From Limonium bicolor (lineage: Eukaryota > Streptophyta > Magnoliopsida > Caryophyllales > Plumbaginaceae), in the NCBI GenBank assembly GCA_023374045.1, contig CM041779.1, forward strand, positions 303,499,156-303,563,155: a stretch of DNA of 64,000 nt. Reading direction: 5' to 3'. Positions 48,197 through 61,738 of this stretch are shown piece after piece; within the stretch, counting starts at the first letter, position 1; the number at the start of each line of letters is the position of its first letter. The translations under genes and the position numbers were made by a program. The notes under the pieces were generated by a model that saw nothing but the letters and a program-made list of their open reading frames with translations, had not been told where the DNA came from and did not search any database.

Positions 48197-51100
48197 AAAA
48201 CTTGAGTAAGTTTTTCTCAAACTCATGGAAGACTGAACTCCATTCAAAATTGTCGGGATTTCCCCAACCTCTTTCAAAACCTTCATGAGATTCATTTCAA
48301 AGCCTCTAGGATTACTCTACTCCACACTTAGAGTGTGTACCTGATGAGGACAGTTAGGACTTGATAGATCCTCAACAAACATTACAACAATTGGGTTAAT
48401 GATTAGCTCAGATTAGAAAGAGACACTTAGGATTGAATGAAGCTAACTTCCCTCTAGGTTAATAAGCAACCAATTTGGAATCACTTTCAAGAAAAAATCC
48501 TTAGCAAATAGGTTGGTACTGACTTCATCGCTTTTATATTTATGTTATGATTGTGGGGTGCATTGGGAGGGTAGCTTAGGACATGCATTCCTCTGTGTCA
48601 CCCGATTTATCCACGAGTCACGGAATCCTGACCGGTCCACGGTTGATTTCCCATGAGCTGGGTCATTTATATAAATGGCTAACCCACGGGGCAAGATGGT
48701 CATCGACCTACGCCCTGCAGGCTCATGATCCAAAAATATCCTTCATTATCCGAGTTTAAGCCAGCATATAGTGAACCATGAGCCTTCAGTGTCCAGCTGC
48801 CTAATCCGGTGTCTAAGACGGGTTTTATGGGTAGTCACCCCTTTGTATGCCGCCTGTCTGACCACCTCTTTGCCTTACCTTGAAGATTGCATGGGCTCAG
48901 TTCTCCATTGTTCCTCTGCGCCACGGGTGTCTCTAAAGCCCAATGTCACGCTACACGTCCATAGAGGATCCCGTATTTACCGGATACCCATACATGGTAC
49001 AACGTAGTCAGTGAATAATTTGGACTTTAGACACACCTGACCGTGCAGATGACGAGAGACCCGTTCCCATGCAATACTTCCCCGAGTTTCCCGAAAAGTG
49101 GGGTGTTGTCGGATCATCACTGGCCGTGGCGTATGTTTCCTTATCACTTCGGGTATCCGGACCTTTCGAACTTAAGCACTCCGGACTTTCTTGATGACGT
49201 GCCTCGCAAGGGGCATAGCAGAGAAAAACCCCGAGAGATGACAGTGAAGGGACGATGGTTCCCCCGGTGAGACGGAGTCATAATTGACCTGGAAAGTGAT
49301 TATCCCAACATTAACACTTACAGCTCCACATCAAATATAGCCACGATTTACTTTATGTTATACATGTGTGCAAACCACTTTTCCAAACTAATCTGTTTTT
49401 AAAAATGTTCGGAATTCTCTTTTGTGTGTCCCTTAAAAGCTTTCTTACGAGCTCATTTAATTTAGAACCTCACCTAAATTTCACTCATAAACATTCAGAG
49501 TTTAAAATCTGGCACTTCATCTTTAAAATCTTTATTTTACCAAAATGTTATTTCCAAAACAATTCAAAATAGATTTCTAAAACCTATTTTCTACAAACGA
49601 ATTTCAAACAACATTCTTTACCATCATTATTTCAAAATGGTTTCGAAAACAGTTTTTAAAGTTGATTTTCACAAACGTATTTCAAAATAAATGACTCAGT
49701 CCCCATGTTTTGACCCGTTACTTTTGAAGTTCTACCCACCTTCAAGAGCAGCGGCCATTACCGTGGAGCGTACTAGTCATTTCGTGTTTTCACAAAAGTG
49801 GTGGATTTTCACAAAGATTTAGTGCTCGATCATTCACTTTTCCTTTCTCAAAATATCCCCCATTCCTCTTATCAAAGCAAGTGAAGCAGCATGAAGATCG
49901 ACTACTCGAATCGAGCTGAAGGCTAGAAGCGCACCAACCTGTTGAGCTAGCCGCGTGACATGAAGATTGTCACCAACCGTTTAAATACAAAATCAGAGGA
50001 ACACCAACCCGGGTCAAACAACATGAAGACTAGCAACAACCGCTTAGGTTCGAAATTGTTGAGAGTCAGAGGAACACCAACCCGTATCTCTTGATCACAG
50101 TGTCGCTTTGCTGCAAGAGCCCAAAGACGAGCGAGCAACCAAGAGCCCGAACTCGAGCGAACGGCCAATCAGGAGCCTGAAAACAGTGAGCCATCAGTCA
50201 AAAGCTTGAAGACGAAGCAGACGAGTCCAGAAGAAGTTTTTAACTTGAATCCCCCATTTAATGACTTTTAGAATGGATGTATAGGTTTTCCCTAGCATTC
50301 TTTTCTCTCTTGTCAATTTCTGAATAGACTGCATGTATAGGTTTACACATTCCCTTTGAATTTATTTAGATCAATGTGTATAGGGTTCCCCATCCCCTAT
50401 TTTATTTGCGAATGATCGAGCATCAAAATTTCTATTGAGGAAATCCACCACTTTGAAAACACGCGTTTTCAAAATTGTTTTTCTAAAACTTGGTTTCTTT
50501 TGGCATGCACGAATAAAGAGAAGAATGAATAAGGAACGACTCCTCATAGTTATATATCATTTATCAACTTTGCTTTATGGGGTGAAAATTCACGGTATCT
50601 ACAGGAGGCATCCCCTAAGTAAACAACGCCAACAAATGCAACCGAGCGTAAAACAAAAAACATGCATTGCATTCATGACAAAAGGGTCACATACATTTAA
50701 AATCAGTCCAAAATCATCAACCATACTTGAATCTCGTCCATGCTCACGAGCATCACGCACTTACGTGTTTCATCGTCACTTGTCACACACCAGCTTTCAT
50801 CCCAATATCTCGAACGCCAGGGCCCGATCTCAGAGGGATAGAAAAGAAAACCGAGCTCAAACCTTTCCCAATCTCAAAGTGTATCATATCGTGGGGCTAC
50901 CATGCGGGAGTTGTCACTCCCTAAAATCCAAAAAATCATACATCCAAAAATCCCAAAAAATACAGTCTCCGTCATATCGTTGGGCAACCATGCGGGAGTT
51001 GTCACTCCCTAAAAATTCAAAAAAATCCAGGAGCCAATCACCAACCCGACCTCACTCGAGAGTTACTTCTCAGACAACAACCCCAACAGTTAGACCATAT

Positions 51101-54100
51101 CCAGGGCCGACATTGACGGGATGAATTTCATGGACCATCAACTGGAACCGACTCAAGCGAGACTAGGTGTATCCTTACCACTTATGCATTGCATCAAAAA
51201 CAAAAAAAAAATCAGTCAACCATCTCCACTCATTTTTCATCATTTCATGCATCCTATACATAGTAATTCCATATTACCACAATACATTGCATTATAGATA
51301 GTTGCATTTGTGTATATTCGTATCGAAACGACATTTTGGTGAAAATCCTGAGAGATTGATTGAATAGTGTGCGTGAACCATTAAACTCTCGACCCGTCAG
51401 TGAACACAAGGGTCTAATTCAACTCAGCACCACAGACCAAGTGAGTAGTGTGCAAAGAGCGGTATTTTCCCTTGAATTCCGGATGAGGATATTGGACAAT
51501 CCTATGAGCGACGAGGGAAGGTAGAGAGAGCCAATCGAGGTAAAACCACGAGTGACGTGTGCATTCCTTTATCACACGGAGAGGCATAATACAGAGTGAG
51601 ATCAATGTCGATAATCAGGATACGAACTGTGATTCATGCAAGGATATGAGAATAGTAAGAAAACAATCATTGACTAATGAGAATGACGAGGCACTTAGGA
51701 TCAAAATCTCCACAAGGCCAAAAAGCTTTAATTTTCCCGAACATAACTCCTTAGTGAGCCCCGCTGAGCCTTTCAAGAAAAACTCTTTTTTCAAAAAAAA
51801 AAAACTCCACAATATGCCACCTCTATATACTTGCCTGCCCTTGCAATAGAGGATCTCGAAGGAGCCGGAGCCATGGTCTCCCCCCACCATTTTTCATGAA
51901 ACAACAAATGAAACATTCGAAGAAATCAGTGAGTCAATGCAAATTCAAAGCCAAACACCAAAAAAGAACATCAAAATGTTCAAGAAGATCGATAAGTCAA
52001 TGCAACTTCGAAGCTGAAAGCCGAAATACAAAGCAAAGAATGCTTGAGAAAGTCGATAAGCCTATGCAATTCTAAAAGTAGGACACAAAGAAGAAGATCA
52101 CACACTGAAAAGGAAGAAGAAGAAAGTGAAAACTGTACACCAAAAGAGGCAAGAATGAGGAAGCCAAACTCAAAGGACCAATGATGTCCCGCAGAAGTCA
52201 ATAAAAGGTTATCAAAAACCCGCCTAATCATTCCACCCATGACAAAGGCGAAACACGTCCTCTATTGCACAAAAACTTCACAACTCCCAAATTGATCCTC
52301 CAGTCCCGTGTGACATACATCATACCCTTCAGCCCCATTACAACCCAATAAAGACCTCTGACTCATAAGTCGATGAGCGTTAACTGAAAGTATCGGATCT
52401 GAAACATGAATCATAAGCTTCGTGCTTGTTATCAACATGTCCCACCTCACAATACAGGGACTATGAGTGAATGAGTGCGACCTTACTTCACAAGGTCTTT
52501 AGAGTGCGAGTGACTCTTCGACTAAACCACCAAATCATAATCAGCCTACCCCATTGCAGGAGAGGACTTTGTGAGGAACGGAAAGTCCATAACCTCAAAA
52601 AGGAAATTCTCAGGAAAATACTGCTCTAAGCATCGAGAGTATCATCACACCGCTTTGCACACACAGCCAAACTCACGAGAGATTGACCCGCATCCCTCCA
52701 TGAGAGGAAAATGATTCATGCCTTCCAATTCAACAATCATTCAAGATCGAATCGAAGATGTCTTATATTCGTAGACTCATATTAATAGAGATAGGACCGT
52801 ACCTTCCCTACAAAAACTGCATATGCATTTTGCATCGTATCTAGCATTTAATATTTGCATGCATCATAAGCACTCCATCATCAACATCTGATTGGTAAGA
52901 ACTCTGCATAGTCTCGCTGAGAGTCGACTTCAGTTGCTGCAGTTGAAGTAAAAAACTTTCTATCAAAGGAAATCAAGCTGAAGCCATTTCGGGCTATCTT
53001 TGAGTTATGTCGAATCATTATGAAGCCACCCTGGGCCATCCTCGAACTACATCGAAGCATTCAGAGACATCCCAGGCTACCTTTGAGCTGTATTGAACCA
53101 AAATAAGGCCATCCTAAGCCGTTCTCGGAGCCATCCACTGTCATGCTTGAGTCTCATCGACACCCTTCCCAAAGCCAATTTGGAGCCATACGGGAGCTGT
53201 TCTCAAACATTGTGACCATCTTTAGAGCTACACAGGAGCCATCTCAATAGTTCGAGAACAATATAGGAGCGACCTAACATCCCTGTTAGAGGCATTTCAT
53301 CACCAGGGTCTTGTTTACACAGTTTTGAACTACGTATGGTCTGATCTCAATACAAAATTGAGTACGTAGGCAGCCCGCCCAGGGTGCGACCACCTCAAAG
53401 GAAAAATGCCCCTGTCTTCCTCGCTATCACCAAATAGAGCCATCTCGTAGCCCTTCCCGGAGCCATCTCGAGCTATACTGGAGCCATCATGAGAGAACCC
53501 TGAAGTCATAACCAGGCCGAAGCCATCCATCCATGACCAAAAAATATCTACCACATCAAAATACGTCAAACACAAACACAATCCACCAATCACATCGACC
53601 CATCACTCGACTCGAAATCTGAACCGAAGCAAGAACCACCAACCATCCCGAAAATCACCAATCAAGTCTAAATCCACCAATCATCCCGAAAATCCCAATC
53701 CAAATCGAAACCCACCAACCATCCCAGAGCCGTTGCTCACAATGGAGTCGCAAATCATGTCGGAGCCATCCGACCGCACCGGAGCCACCTGATCATATTG
53801 AAGCCATTCGGCCATGTCAAAATCATCGAGTTCCCAAAGTCACTCATTCACAAACCATCCATTCGAAAACCGACCACAAAACCACAAAAAAAACCAAAAC
53901 AAAGACGTAAGAGCCATACCGGAGCCACCTCGAAACTCAGGAGCCAAGAGTCCTACCAAATCCCGAAACCAAAGAGCACGTCGGTTAAAACCACCAAAAC
54001 CAAAATCGAAACACGAGTCCCACGCTGACAAAGTCAAGGGCGACATCAATAGAAAGCATTCGACCATCACATTCCCTCACGGAAGCAACCGAAAAGCATC

Positions 54101-54206
54101 CAATCCCGGATCAATCCACAATCAAAGCCATCCTCAAATCAATCTACCACCACAAACAACTTCATATCAAGCTTTCACTACAGCGAGTTTCGTACAACTC
54201 CATTAA
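48197..54206 (+). other. Element E internal region, no recognisable gene
   Basis: The longest frame is 229 codons (50435-51124). It shows no zinc knuckle or enzyme motif and spans a duplicated phrase (ACCATGCGGGAGTTGTCACT at 50899 and 50988). A motif shared with D lies at 51759-51775. A copy of the LTR CTACGTA hairpin sits at 53330-53369. Frequent GGAGCCATC phrases fill 53050-53790. Confidence 0.55.
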
Positions 54207-54370
54207 AGCATTATAGGCTTGTCATAAGTCCTATAGCTAGATGTCAAGAGGTCTAGTTGAGGCACTCCTAAGTCCTCGTACTTTCAATCGCATTCTAGAC
54301 CCGTCATAAGCCCTAGGATTGGATATCAAGAGGTCCAATTGAGGCACTCCTAAGCCCTCGTGCACAAACA
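54207..54370. repeat. CATAAGTCCTA repeat, first block, in E
   Basis: Two units of about 85 bp around TCATAAGTCCTATAGCTAG and ATCAAGAGGTC. Related units return at 54967-55318. Confidence 0.75.
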
Positions 54371-54578
54371 GGGAGTTTGATTCGATTAATGCATTTGTTA
54401 ACCAAGTCAGCATTCGCATTTCATTGCATGTGGGAATCCTTTCAAGGGTACCACAAAATCAATCACGTCGTACGATCAATTGTTTCACTCAAGTTTGAAG
54501 TATAATCTTCATTCCACTCAGATGGCCTTTCACTTGCAAAACTCTTTTACTTTTCGATTCGCCTTTTCACTTCAAACC

Positions 54579-54955
54579 CGCTAGTCAGCTATTGCGCTAC
54601 TAGTGCGGTCGACTTTTCATTTTACACCCTCTAGACAGCTATTACGCTAATAGTGCGGTCGACTTTTCGTTTTACACCCGCTAGACAGCTATTACGCCAC
54701 TAGTGCGGTCGAATTTTCATTTTACACCCGCTAGACAGCTATTGCGCTACTAGTGCGGTCGACTTTTCGTTTTACACCGCTAGCCAGCTATAGCGCTCAC
54801 TAGTGTACGACTTTTCATTTTACACCCGCTAGACAGCTATTGCGCTACTAGTACGGTCGACTTTTCGTTTTACACCCGCTAGACAGCTATTACGCTACTA
54901 GTGTGGTCGACTTTTCATTTTACACCCGCTAGACAGCTATTGCGCTACTAGTATG
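54579..54955. repeat. About 50-bp tandem repeat, about eight copies, in E
   Basis: Unit around CGCTAGACAGCTATTGCGCT, then ACTAGTGCGGTCGACTTTTC and TTTTACACC. Copies start near 54579, 54628, 54678, 54728, 54778, 54826, 54877 and 54926. Confidence 0.88.
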
Positions 54956-54966
54956 GTGCTTTCAAT

Positions 54967-55318
54967 TGCATTATAGGCTCGTCATAAGTCCTATAGCTAG
55001 ATGTCAAGAGGTCTAGTTGAGGCTCGTCATAAGTCCTCGTGCACCCCAACCAATATAATTGTTAGTATCATAGGCTCGTCATAAGTCCTATGACTAGATA
55101 TCAAGAGGTCTAGTTGAGGCTCGTCATAAGTCCTCGTACTTTCAATTGCATTATAGGCTCATCATAAGTCCTATAGCTAGATGTCAAGAGGTCTAGTTGA
55201 GGCTCGTCATAAGTCATCGAGCACACCAACCTATCTATTGTTAGTATCCTAGGCTCGTCATAAGTCCTAGGGTTAGATATCAAGAGGTCTAACCGAGGCT
55301 CGTCATAAGCCCTCGTGC
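54967..55318. repeat. CATAAGTCCTA repeat, second block, in E
   Basis: Four units of about 88 bp with GGCTCGTCATAAGTCCTA and GTCTAGTTGAGGC. Placed before the polypurine tract. Confidence 0.85.
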
Positions 55319-55390
55319 ATTCGGCAATCATATCATCTCCTGTCGCATTCATACACTCACGGTCGCATCCCCATGCACCACTAAACCGTA

Positions 55391-55491
55391 GTGAGAATTT
55401 TTGGTGCCCCGTCAACCTTGATCCAATTCTACAAGTCTTCTATTGCAGAATTGAATCAAGGGGAGCCATCTGTAGACACCAAAATTCTCAC
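55391..55491. repeat. Long imperfect hairpin across the E internal/3' LTR junction
   Basis: Outer arms: GTGAGAATTTTTGGTG (55391) and the LTR start ACACCAAAATTCTCAC (to 55491). Inner arms: CCTTGATCCAATTCTAC (55416) and GCAGAATTGAATCAAGG (55445). The likely polypurine tract AAGGGGAG (55459-55466) lies in it. Confidence 0.75.
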
Positions 55492-58400
55492 CCCATAAAG
55501 CAAATTCCGAAATAAGAAATTAAATAAGAGGGGTCGTCGCCTTTCTTTTTTCAAACGTATTAGCGTGCGTGCCAAAACGAAACCGTCATTTTATAATCTT
55601 TTTCAAAGCATTTCATAAAAACACGTTTTTTTAAATGAATTTCCAAACAATCAACCGGTTTTAAACCCATCCCTTTTGCTTATTTACTTTTTCTTACTAT
55701 CTCACTTTATTTTAGTCTATTTTGATCTACTTATTTGTTTGTCCAATCATTTCCCTGCTATTTTATTTTATTCGTTGATTATTATTCATATCTTTTATTG
55801 TTGTTTTACATGTGTCTTATTCATTAGTATTTACTTTTATCTTATCATCATTTTTTTTTTTTTCTGTCATTTTACGTACCTTTCATTACCATTTTTTTCG
55901 CTTATGTTTAGTATATTTCACCACTTGTACATAATTGATCCATTCAAAACTTTTATCACCTTCATCGGTATTTTATCTCTGTTACATTAATGTATATTTA
56001 TGCCTCATTATGTTTTGAACCCTTTTTTTAGCTATATTCCATGATTAATCTTTCTCATTTTGTTTTACACTTTCCTGTAAAAATAGCAACATTTTTGAAG
56101 AGTTATCTAGTATGTAATGAATTCTGACTTAGTCTAGCCGGTTAGCATGCTCTCTACATACTCTAGTGGTCTCAGGTTCGGACTCTGAGCCGGGGTGTTT
56201 CCTTTCTTTCATTTCTGCTTAGCTCGCAACGGGATTTTTGTTTCATTATCCGCAGTTATTAACTAAAACTCGTTGCGGCTCAGTTGGTTAGAGTGTGCGG
56301 GGGGATACTACAGGTGCTGAGTTCGATTCTGGGCATCAGCAAGTTTTGCTTGCTCTTTTTATTTTTTGGAATCAGGTGGACCAAAACGTGGCCCAACCTT
56401 GTTTCTGGGTCCATTTTGTCTCTATACACCAAATAAAGCCCACTTTGAATTAGCCCATGAAATAATCAGACATTCCCCTCCAAACCCTAAGATCTCTATT
56501 ATAAAACTACAACCAAAACCCTACTGTTGAAGATACGGTTCTAATCAGCCTCCAACTCCCGATCATTATTCCAGAGCATTCCCACGTCCCAGCCCTTCAA
56601 CTCTACCATGCAAACTTCAAAAACCCAGAAACCTTTCGTTCCGACTCTTCGACTTTGAACAAAAAAAATCTTCATCTGCATCGTCGAAACCTCCGATCTC
56701 AAGCTTCGTCTCCACCAAATCCCGTCTCGAACCGCCGTCCCCGAAACGCCTAACCATCGTCAACAATCACCATTTCCCCTTTTTGCCTTCAAACCAGATA
56801 GGAGTAAGTACTAATTTCAGTATTTGTGGCTCCCAACCCGATCTCTCCTTCTCGTCTTCGGTTCTTCGTTTCACATTAGGTCAAATTCTTCTGCTAAGTG
56901 AACCGCGAGAGATTTATTCTGTAAATTTGAGTCAACTTTCTTCTCTTCATTGTTTTATACAAGCGAACATGTAATTTATTGTGCACTTCATCCGATGAAC
57001 CTGAAGCGGGGAGGATTCGAAGCTCAGCTTCGCCAAAACTGTATCTGGTGCTAAGTGCTGACTATCTACAATCGTCGTCCCACTCTCATTTCATTCTGTT
57101 CTTATACTGTTTCATGGTTTTTATTGATTTTCGTTTCTTTGCCATTATCGCACCCCTTTTCTTTCGTCTTGAGCCTTGGAGATATCAGGATTGGAAGAGT
57201 AAATCATTGCTGCGATTCCTTTTGGTGATTATGCACATCCTTTATTTCCTGTTCGTATACTTAGTCTATTGCTCATGTCTTCCCTTTCGAAACTGACTGC
57301 TAGCTCTTTTACTGATAGAATAAGTTGGTGCCGCTGCGATTCATTTACGTTTTTCTCATATAATCTGTGTGCACTGGCTCAACCCACGATGGGTGTGGAG
57401 CCTCCCTGAATCTTTGAGTACACTCAAACAGAGTCGAGAATCGACTACTTTGCTATGGCTGTCAGACTACCTTGCTCGTTTTTCCTTTCTGTGTGGTGTT
57501 TCCCTTTGGCCCAGGTGAAGTTGGTCACCAAATTTATCCTAGAGACTGGTTGTTGATGCTAATCGCCCGTGTTTCAGTCGAGGCATATCCCTACGCCAGT
57601 AGTACCCGAAGAAGAGTTGTGCTGTCCATTTATGAAAAAACACTGAACCTATTCTCTCCTTTAATTTCCTCCGTTCTGTTACAGTTTGCCTTTGCCTAGT
57701 GATGTTCGATACTTACTAATGCGGTGACTGTTCTGTTTTGTCTTTAATTTCCTCCACAGGAGATCCATTTGCCTCCTCTTGGTACCGAATCCTAACCTTA
57801 CCTATTCAACTCCATTTCTGTCTGTGTTGATATTCTCATCTTGTCTATGAAGCTCTTTGTTGCCTATCTGTGAAATCTGCTCCACGAATGCTCGCCTGTC
57901 TTATGAATTGGATTCAACTTCCTATAAGTACTATTTTCTCCTGTTATGCTGTTTGGAATGATCGATAGTTTGTATTTGAGCTCCCCATGCTTGTGAATTG
58001 AAGGGTATGAATGGTCGACTACGTTTCAGAGTTGGTGTTGCTTTATAGCTTTCCTGCTTGTTCATAAGCGCCTGAAATCATGTGAAAATGTTCAGCGTAG
58101 GTTTCTTCAATTTACCCAACGAGAAACTTGAGGATATTGTAGGGGAACAAACCTAGTTGATAACCATCTGTATTTATATTTTCACACCTCTGTTAATTTA
58201 CGAGTGTTAGCATTTAGTTGGGATTAATCATACTCTTTTTTTTAGAATCTGTCACATATCTTTCGGTTTGAGAGCCAAATCTGATGACCTTGTGTTCGGG
58301 GCTAAAGCGAAATAAAGGGAGATAGTTACTTAGAGTAGATATCATCGACTTGATAAAAAAAAAGGAGGGGACCGTAGTCTTGAGTTTTAGGCCTCTTATT

Positions 58401-61400
58401 GGCTTTTCTTGTGCAGTTCAGATTCTTTTATGTGGTCTTTAAAGGAATAAAACAGAGGGATTTAGCTAATGATTTGTTACGTTATGCCTTGTTTATATTT
58501 TCGATTGTGATTCACTTTGATTTATTGATGTCGTTCTTTCATCACGCATGAACATATTTTTCTCTCCCTCATTGTAATTGATCATTTAAAGTCCTATTAT
58601 ATTTTTTCCTAAGCCCTAGTTATTAGACCTTAGGACCAAGCCTTAGGATAGAGGGTGAACCCTAAGATTTAGGTGAGCCATGGTCCCACCTAATAAGTTG
58701 GGTAATCCCTAGACCCAAACCACACCTTATTATAATAACATGTGTTAATAAAAACACTTTCTCAAAATTCATCTCAATTTGGTTCATCATTTCTTCCCAA
58801 TTTTTCCAAAGCCCATTAGACCCAAAGTCAAAAGCTCAAAACAATTCAAACAAGGCCCAATTTTCGATCCAATTCCAAACAAGGCCTAATTTTCCAATCT
58901 CAAATAAGGCCCATAGGCCAATTCGGCCCAAAACCAAATCAAGCCCAAGGCATAAATCAGGCCCAAAATAAAATAAGGTCCCAATTGACCCAATATCTAA
59001 AAGCTTGGCCCAATCCAATTCGAGGCCCAAACTTGAGGCCCAAACCCGAGCTGAGGCCCAGAACCTCATCAAGTCTAGAAGCCTGTTTTGGCCCACACCT
59101 TCAAAGCCCATGAATCAAGCTTGACCAAGCCCAACTTTGACCAACCTGAATTTTGACTTTGACCCCATTTTCAAGCCCCACATTGACCCAACTTTCAAGC
59201 CCAACATTTGGCCCAATTCGACCCAGCCAATCCAACCCGGCCCATTGTCCAATTTTGGCCCAAACCTAATTTAATCCCAAATTCAAAACAACTCATTGCC
59301 AAACCCAAATCAATTCAAGCCCAATTCATTTTCAATTCAGCTCAGTCCAATCCTGATCAATTCAAATCCAAATTTAATACATCCAATTCAAACTCATTGT
59401 AAATCTCGTTCAAATTCCAAAAATCCAAAAAATCTCTTCTCTCAAGTTTCAAATAATCTTTTCATTCAAATTTCATCGAATTTTCAAAGAAATCATTTTG
59501 TGGAATTTTAAAGGAAAAACTCTTCTCACATCATAGAAAACTCTTCTCAACAAGCAGAAAGTTTTTCTCACGTATACAGAAAGTTTTCTCCTAAAAACAT
59601 TTCTCAAATCAGTGTTTCTTCATCGAGGATTCCGAACAACGCCAAACATTTTCCAACTCATTTTTCAAACTCAAAGCTAAACCGTTTTCGGGGAACATGG
59701 AATGTCTAACACTTTCCTCCTAGTTAGACATCACTTGTCTCCCTTTCCGAATAAAATCCGAGGCGGGGCACTGGGGTCATAACCTTCCCTTGTCACAGTC
59801 TGGATCTCTTTAGGCGGGGCATTAGGGTGACAAACCTCCCCTAATTGCAGCCTAGATTTTTACAAGGCGGGGTGCTAGGGAAGTAACGACCTTCCTAGTT
59901 GCAATCGGGATTTTAGAATCGTCTAACTCCCTTCCGCTCGATTTCAATGTTTTCGGTTTTTAATGTTTTTAAAACCCGGGAGTTAGAGACGTTATTAGGG
60001 TTTGACTGAGAGTATCCCATTCATGATACTTCTCTCTAAATCCTAGTTTTTGACATAAATTCATTGCCCCATCTTTCGAGCCTCGGCACTTACCATTAAT
60101 TAAGTGTCGTGTTCGAGGGGGTACATAGGGTAGTCCCTCGGGATTACCGCCCTTTTACAACAAAAATGTTTGTTCGATTTCAAAAACTTTAAGAGAGACA
60201 ATTTCGACAATCATTCCTCCAAACAATTCAACCCATAATCAGCTCACTCCAAATTTGAAATATCCCAAAACATCAACCCTTTTAGAATCTCAAATCCGAA
60301 AAACCTGGGATCTCTACTCTAATTCCAATTGCCTCACACATACCCACATCATCATTCAAACTCCAAATCACCTTAAACCAGAATCACCTCCCAAATTCCA
60401 AATTCTTCTAAATTTCTAAGGTCTCATAGGCCCGAGCGCCCCACAGACTCGAACATCTCAATCTCTCCACTATTTTAAGATTCAAATGTCTCACAGACCC
60501 GAGCGTCTCACAGACTTTGATATCCCACACCTCCCATTACCTAAACATCCCAAACGTCTCAGAGACGAGCGTCTCACAGACTAACACCTCAAAACCTTCA
60601 AAACCCCAAGATCTCCAAAACCCGAAGCCCCTGAACTACGTAAGGTCTGATCTCAACAGGAAGTTGAGTACGTAGGCAACCCAACAGGGTGCGACCCCAC
60701 ATCGAACAAAATGCCTTTTTCACTCAACCACCTCACCTCCAAACAACCCTGTATCGTCTCACAGACCCGAGTGTCTCACAGACTTTGTTATCCCAATGAT
60801 TTGAATGTCTCACAGACCAGAGCATCTCACAGACTCGAGCGTCTCACAGACTTCAACATCTCAAGATTTCAAATGTCTCTTAGACCCGAGCATCTCACAG
60901 ACTCTAGTATCTCAAACCTAACACTTCCAAAACCCAAAAAAACCCTGAACTACGTAAGGTCTGATCTCAACAGGGAGTTGAGTACGTAGGCAGCCCATCT
61001 AGGGTGCGACCCCATTCCAGTCAAAAAACCCTTTTCCCACTCTAAGGTGTTCTCCATACCTCTCAAAATATTCAAATCCCCTTTGACTCCCACAAACCCT
61101 CGACTTCTTCAACTCTCAAAATCAGACTCCTAGTCTTTCATTCTATACTCATCCGAATTCATCAATTCTTCTTTTTGGCGCTAGCTTGGCAGAAAAGCTC
61201 GCCTCATTTTCGCTCCTCCTGTCCTAATCCTATCCTTGGCTTTTAAATGAATCTCTTTAAATAAGGTTTTGAAAGAAGGCAATCCCAACAATTTGGAGAC
61301 CGAGGTTTCCTCGGGCACCAATCCAAGGTTGTGGTCATTGCCACCTCCGAGGGGTGTAACCCAGTGCGAACCCACACAGAATCTCTAGTATGATCAGATA

Positions 61401-61738
61401 AGTCCTATCCATAGACAACAAATCATCAGAGTCAATTAACGGTTCTTAGAACCCTTCTCCTCCCTTCCTAGTTCCTTGGGTCAAACTAGGTGGCGACTCT
61501 AGTCAATTTCCGCCCTTAGGGCATAAGTCCACGTGGAGCCCATTGAGAGCGGGTGTAGTGCACACTTGCAGTCCCCTTTATGCTTTCTGGGAAAGACGGA
61601 CGATTTAGTAGGTATTTGAGGGTGCCATGAATAACGGGTTTTCACCCTCCACAGAATGGCATTTTCTAGGATATCTCGACTTTTCAGTCAGACCATATTG
61701 GCATAGACCCCCCTCATACCGAAAAATCACCCTCCACA
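55471..61738 (+). mobile_element. Element E 3' LTR (6268 bp)
   Basis: TGTAGACACC to CTCCACA. Collinear with the 5' LTR, with single-base indels throughout, a shorter minisatellite and two CTACGTA hairpins where the 5' LTR has one. Confidence 0.88.

Larger units (their letters stand above)
41698..61738 (+). mobile_element. Element E: 20-kb Tat/Ogre-like element with giant LTRs and no genes
   Basis: LTRs of about 6.5 and 6.3 kb (TGTAGACACC to ACCCTCCACA) enclose a 7.3-kb internal region with a tRNA-Arg PBS and tandem repeats near its 3' end. I find no gag, protease, reverse transcriptase or integrase, so it resembles a large retrotransposon derivative (LARD) of the Tat/Ogre group. The left flank is GGTGG within C gag; the right flank begins CAAGT. 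No target duplication matches. Confidence 0.8.

Noticed and set aside
50435..51124. A 229-codon frame in E
   Set aside because: No recognisable motif, includes a duplicated non-coding phrase, and composition matches its surroundings. Length alone is weak evidence in AT-moderate DNA.
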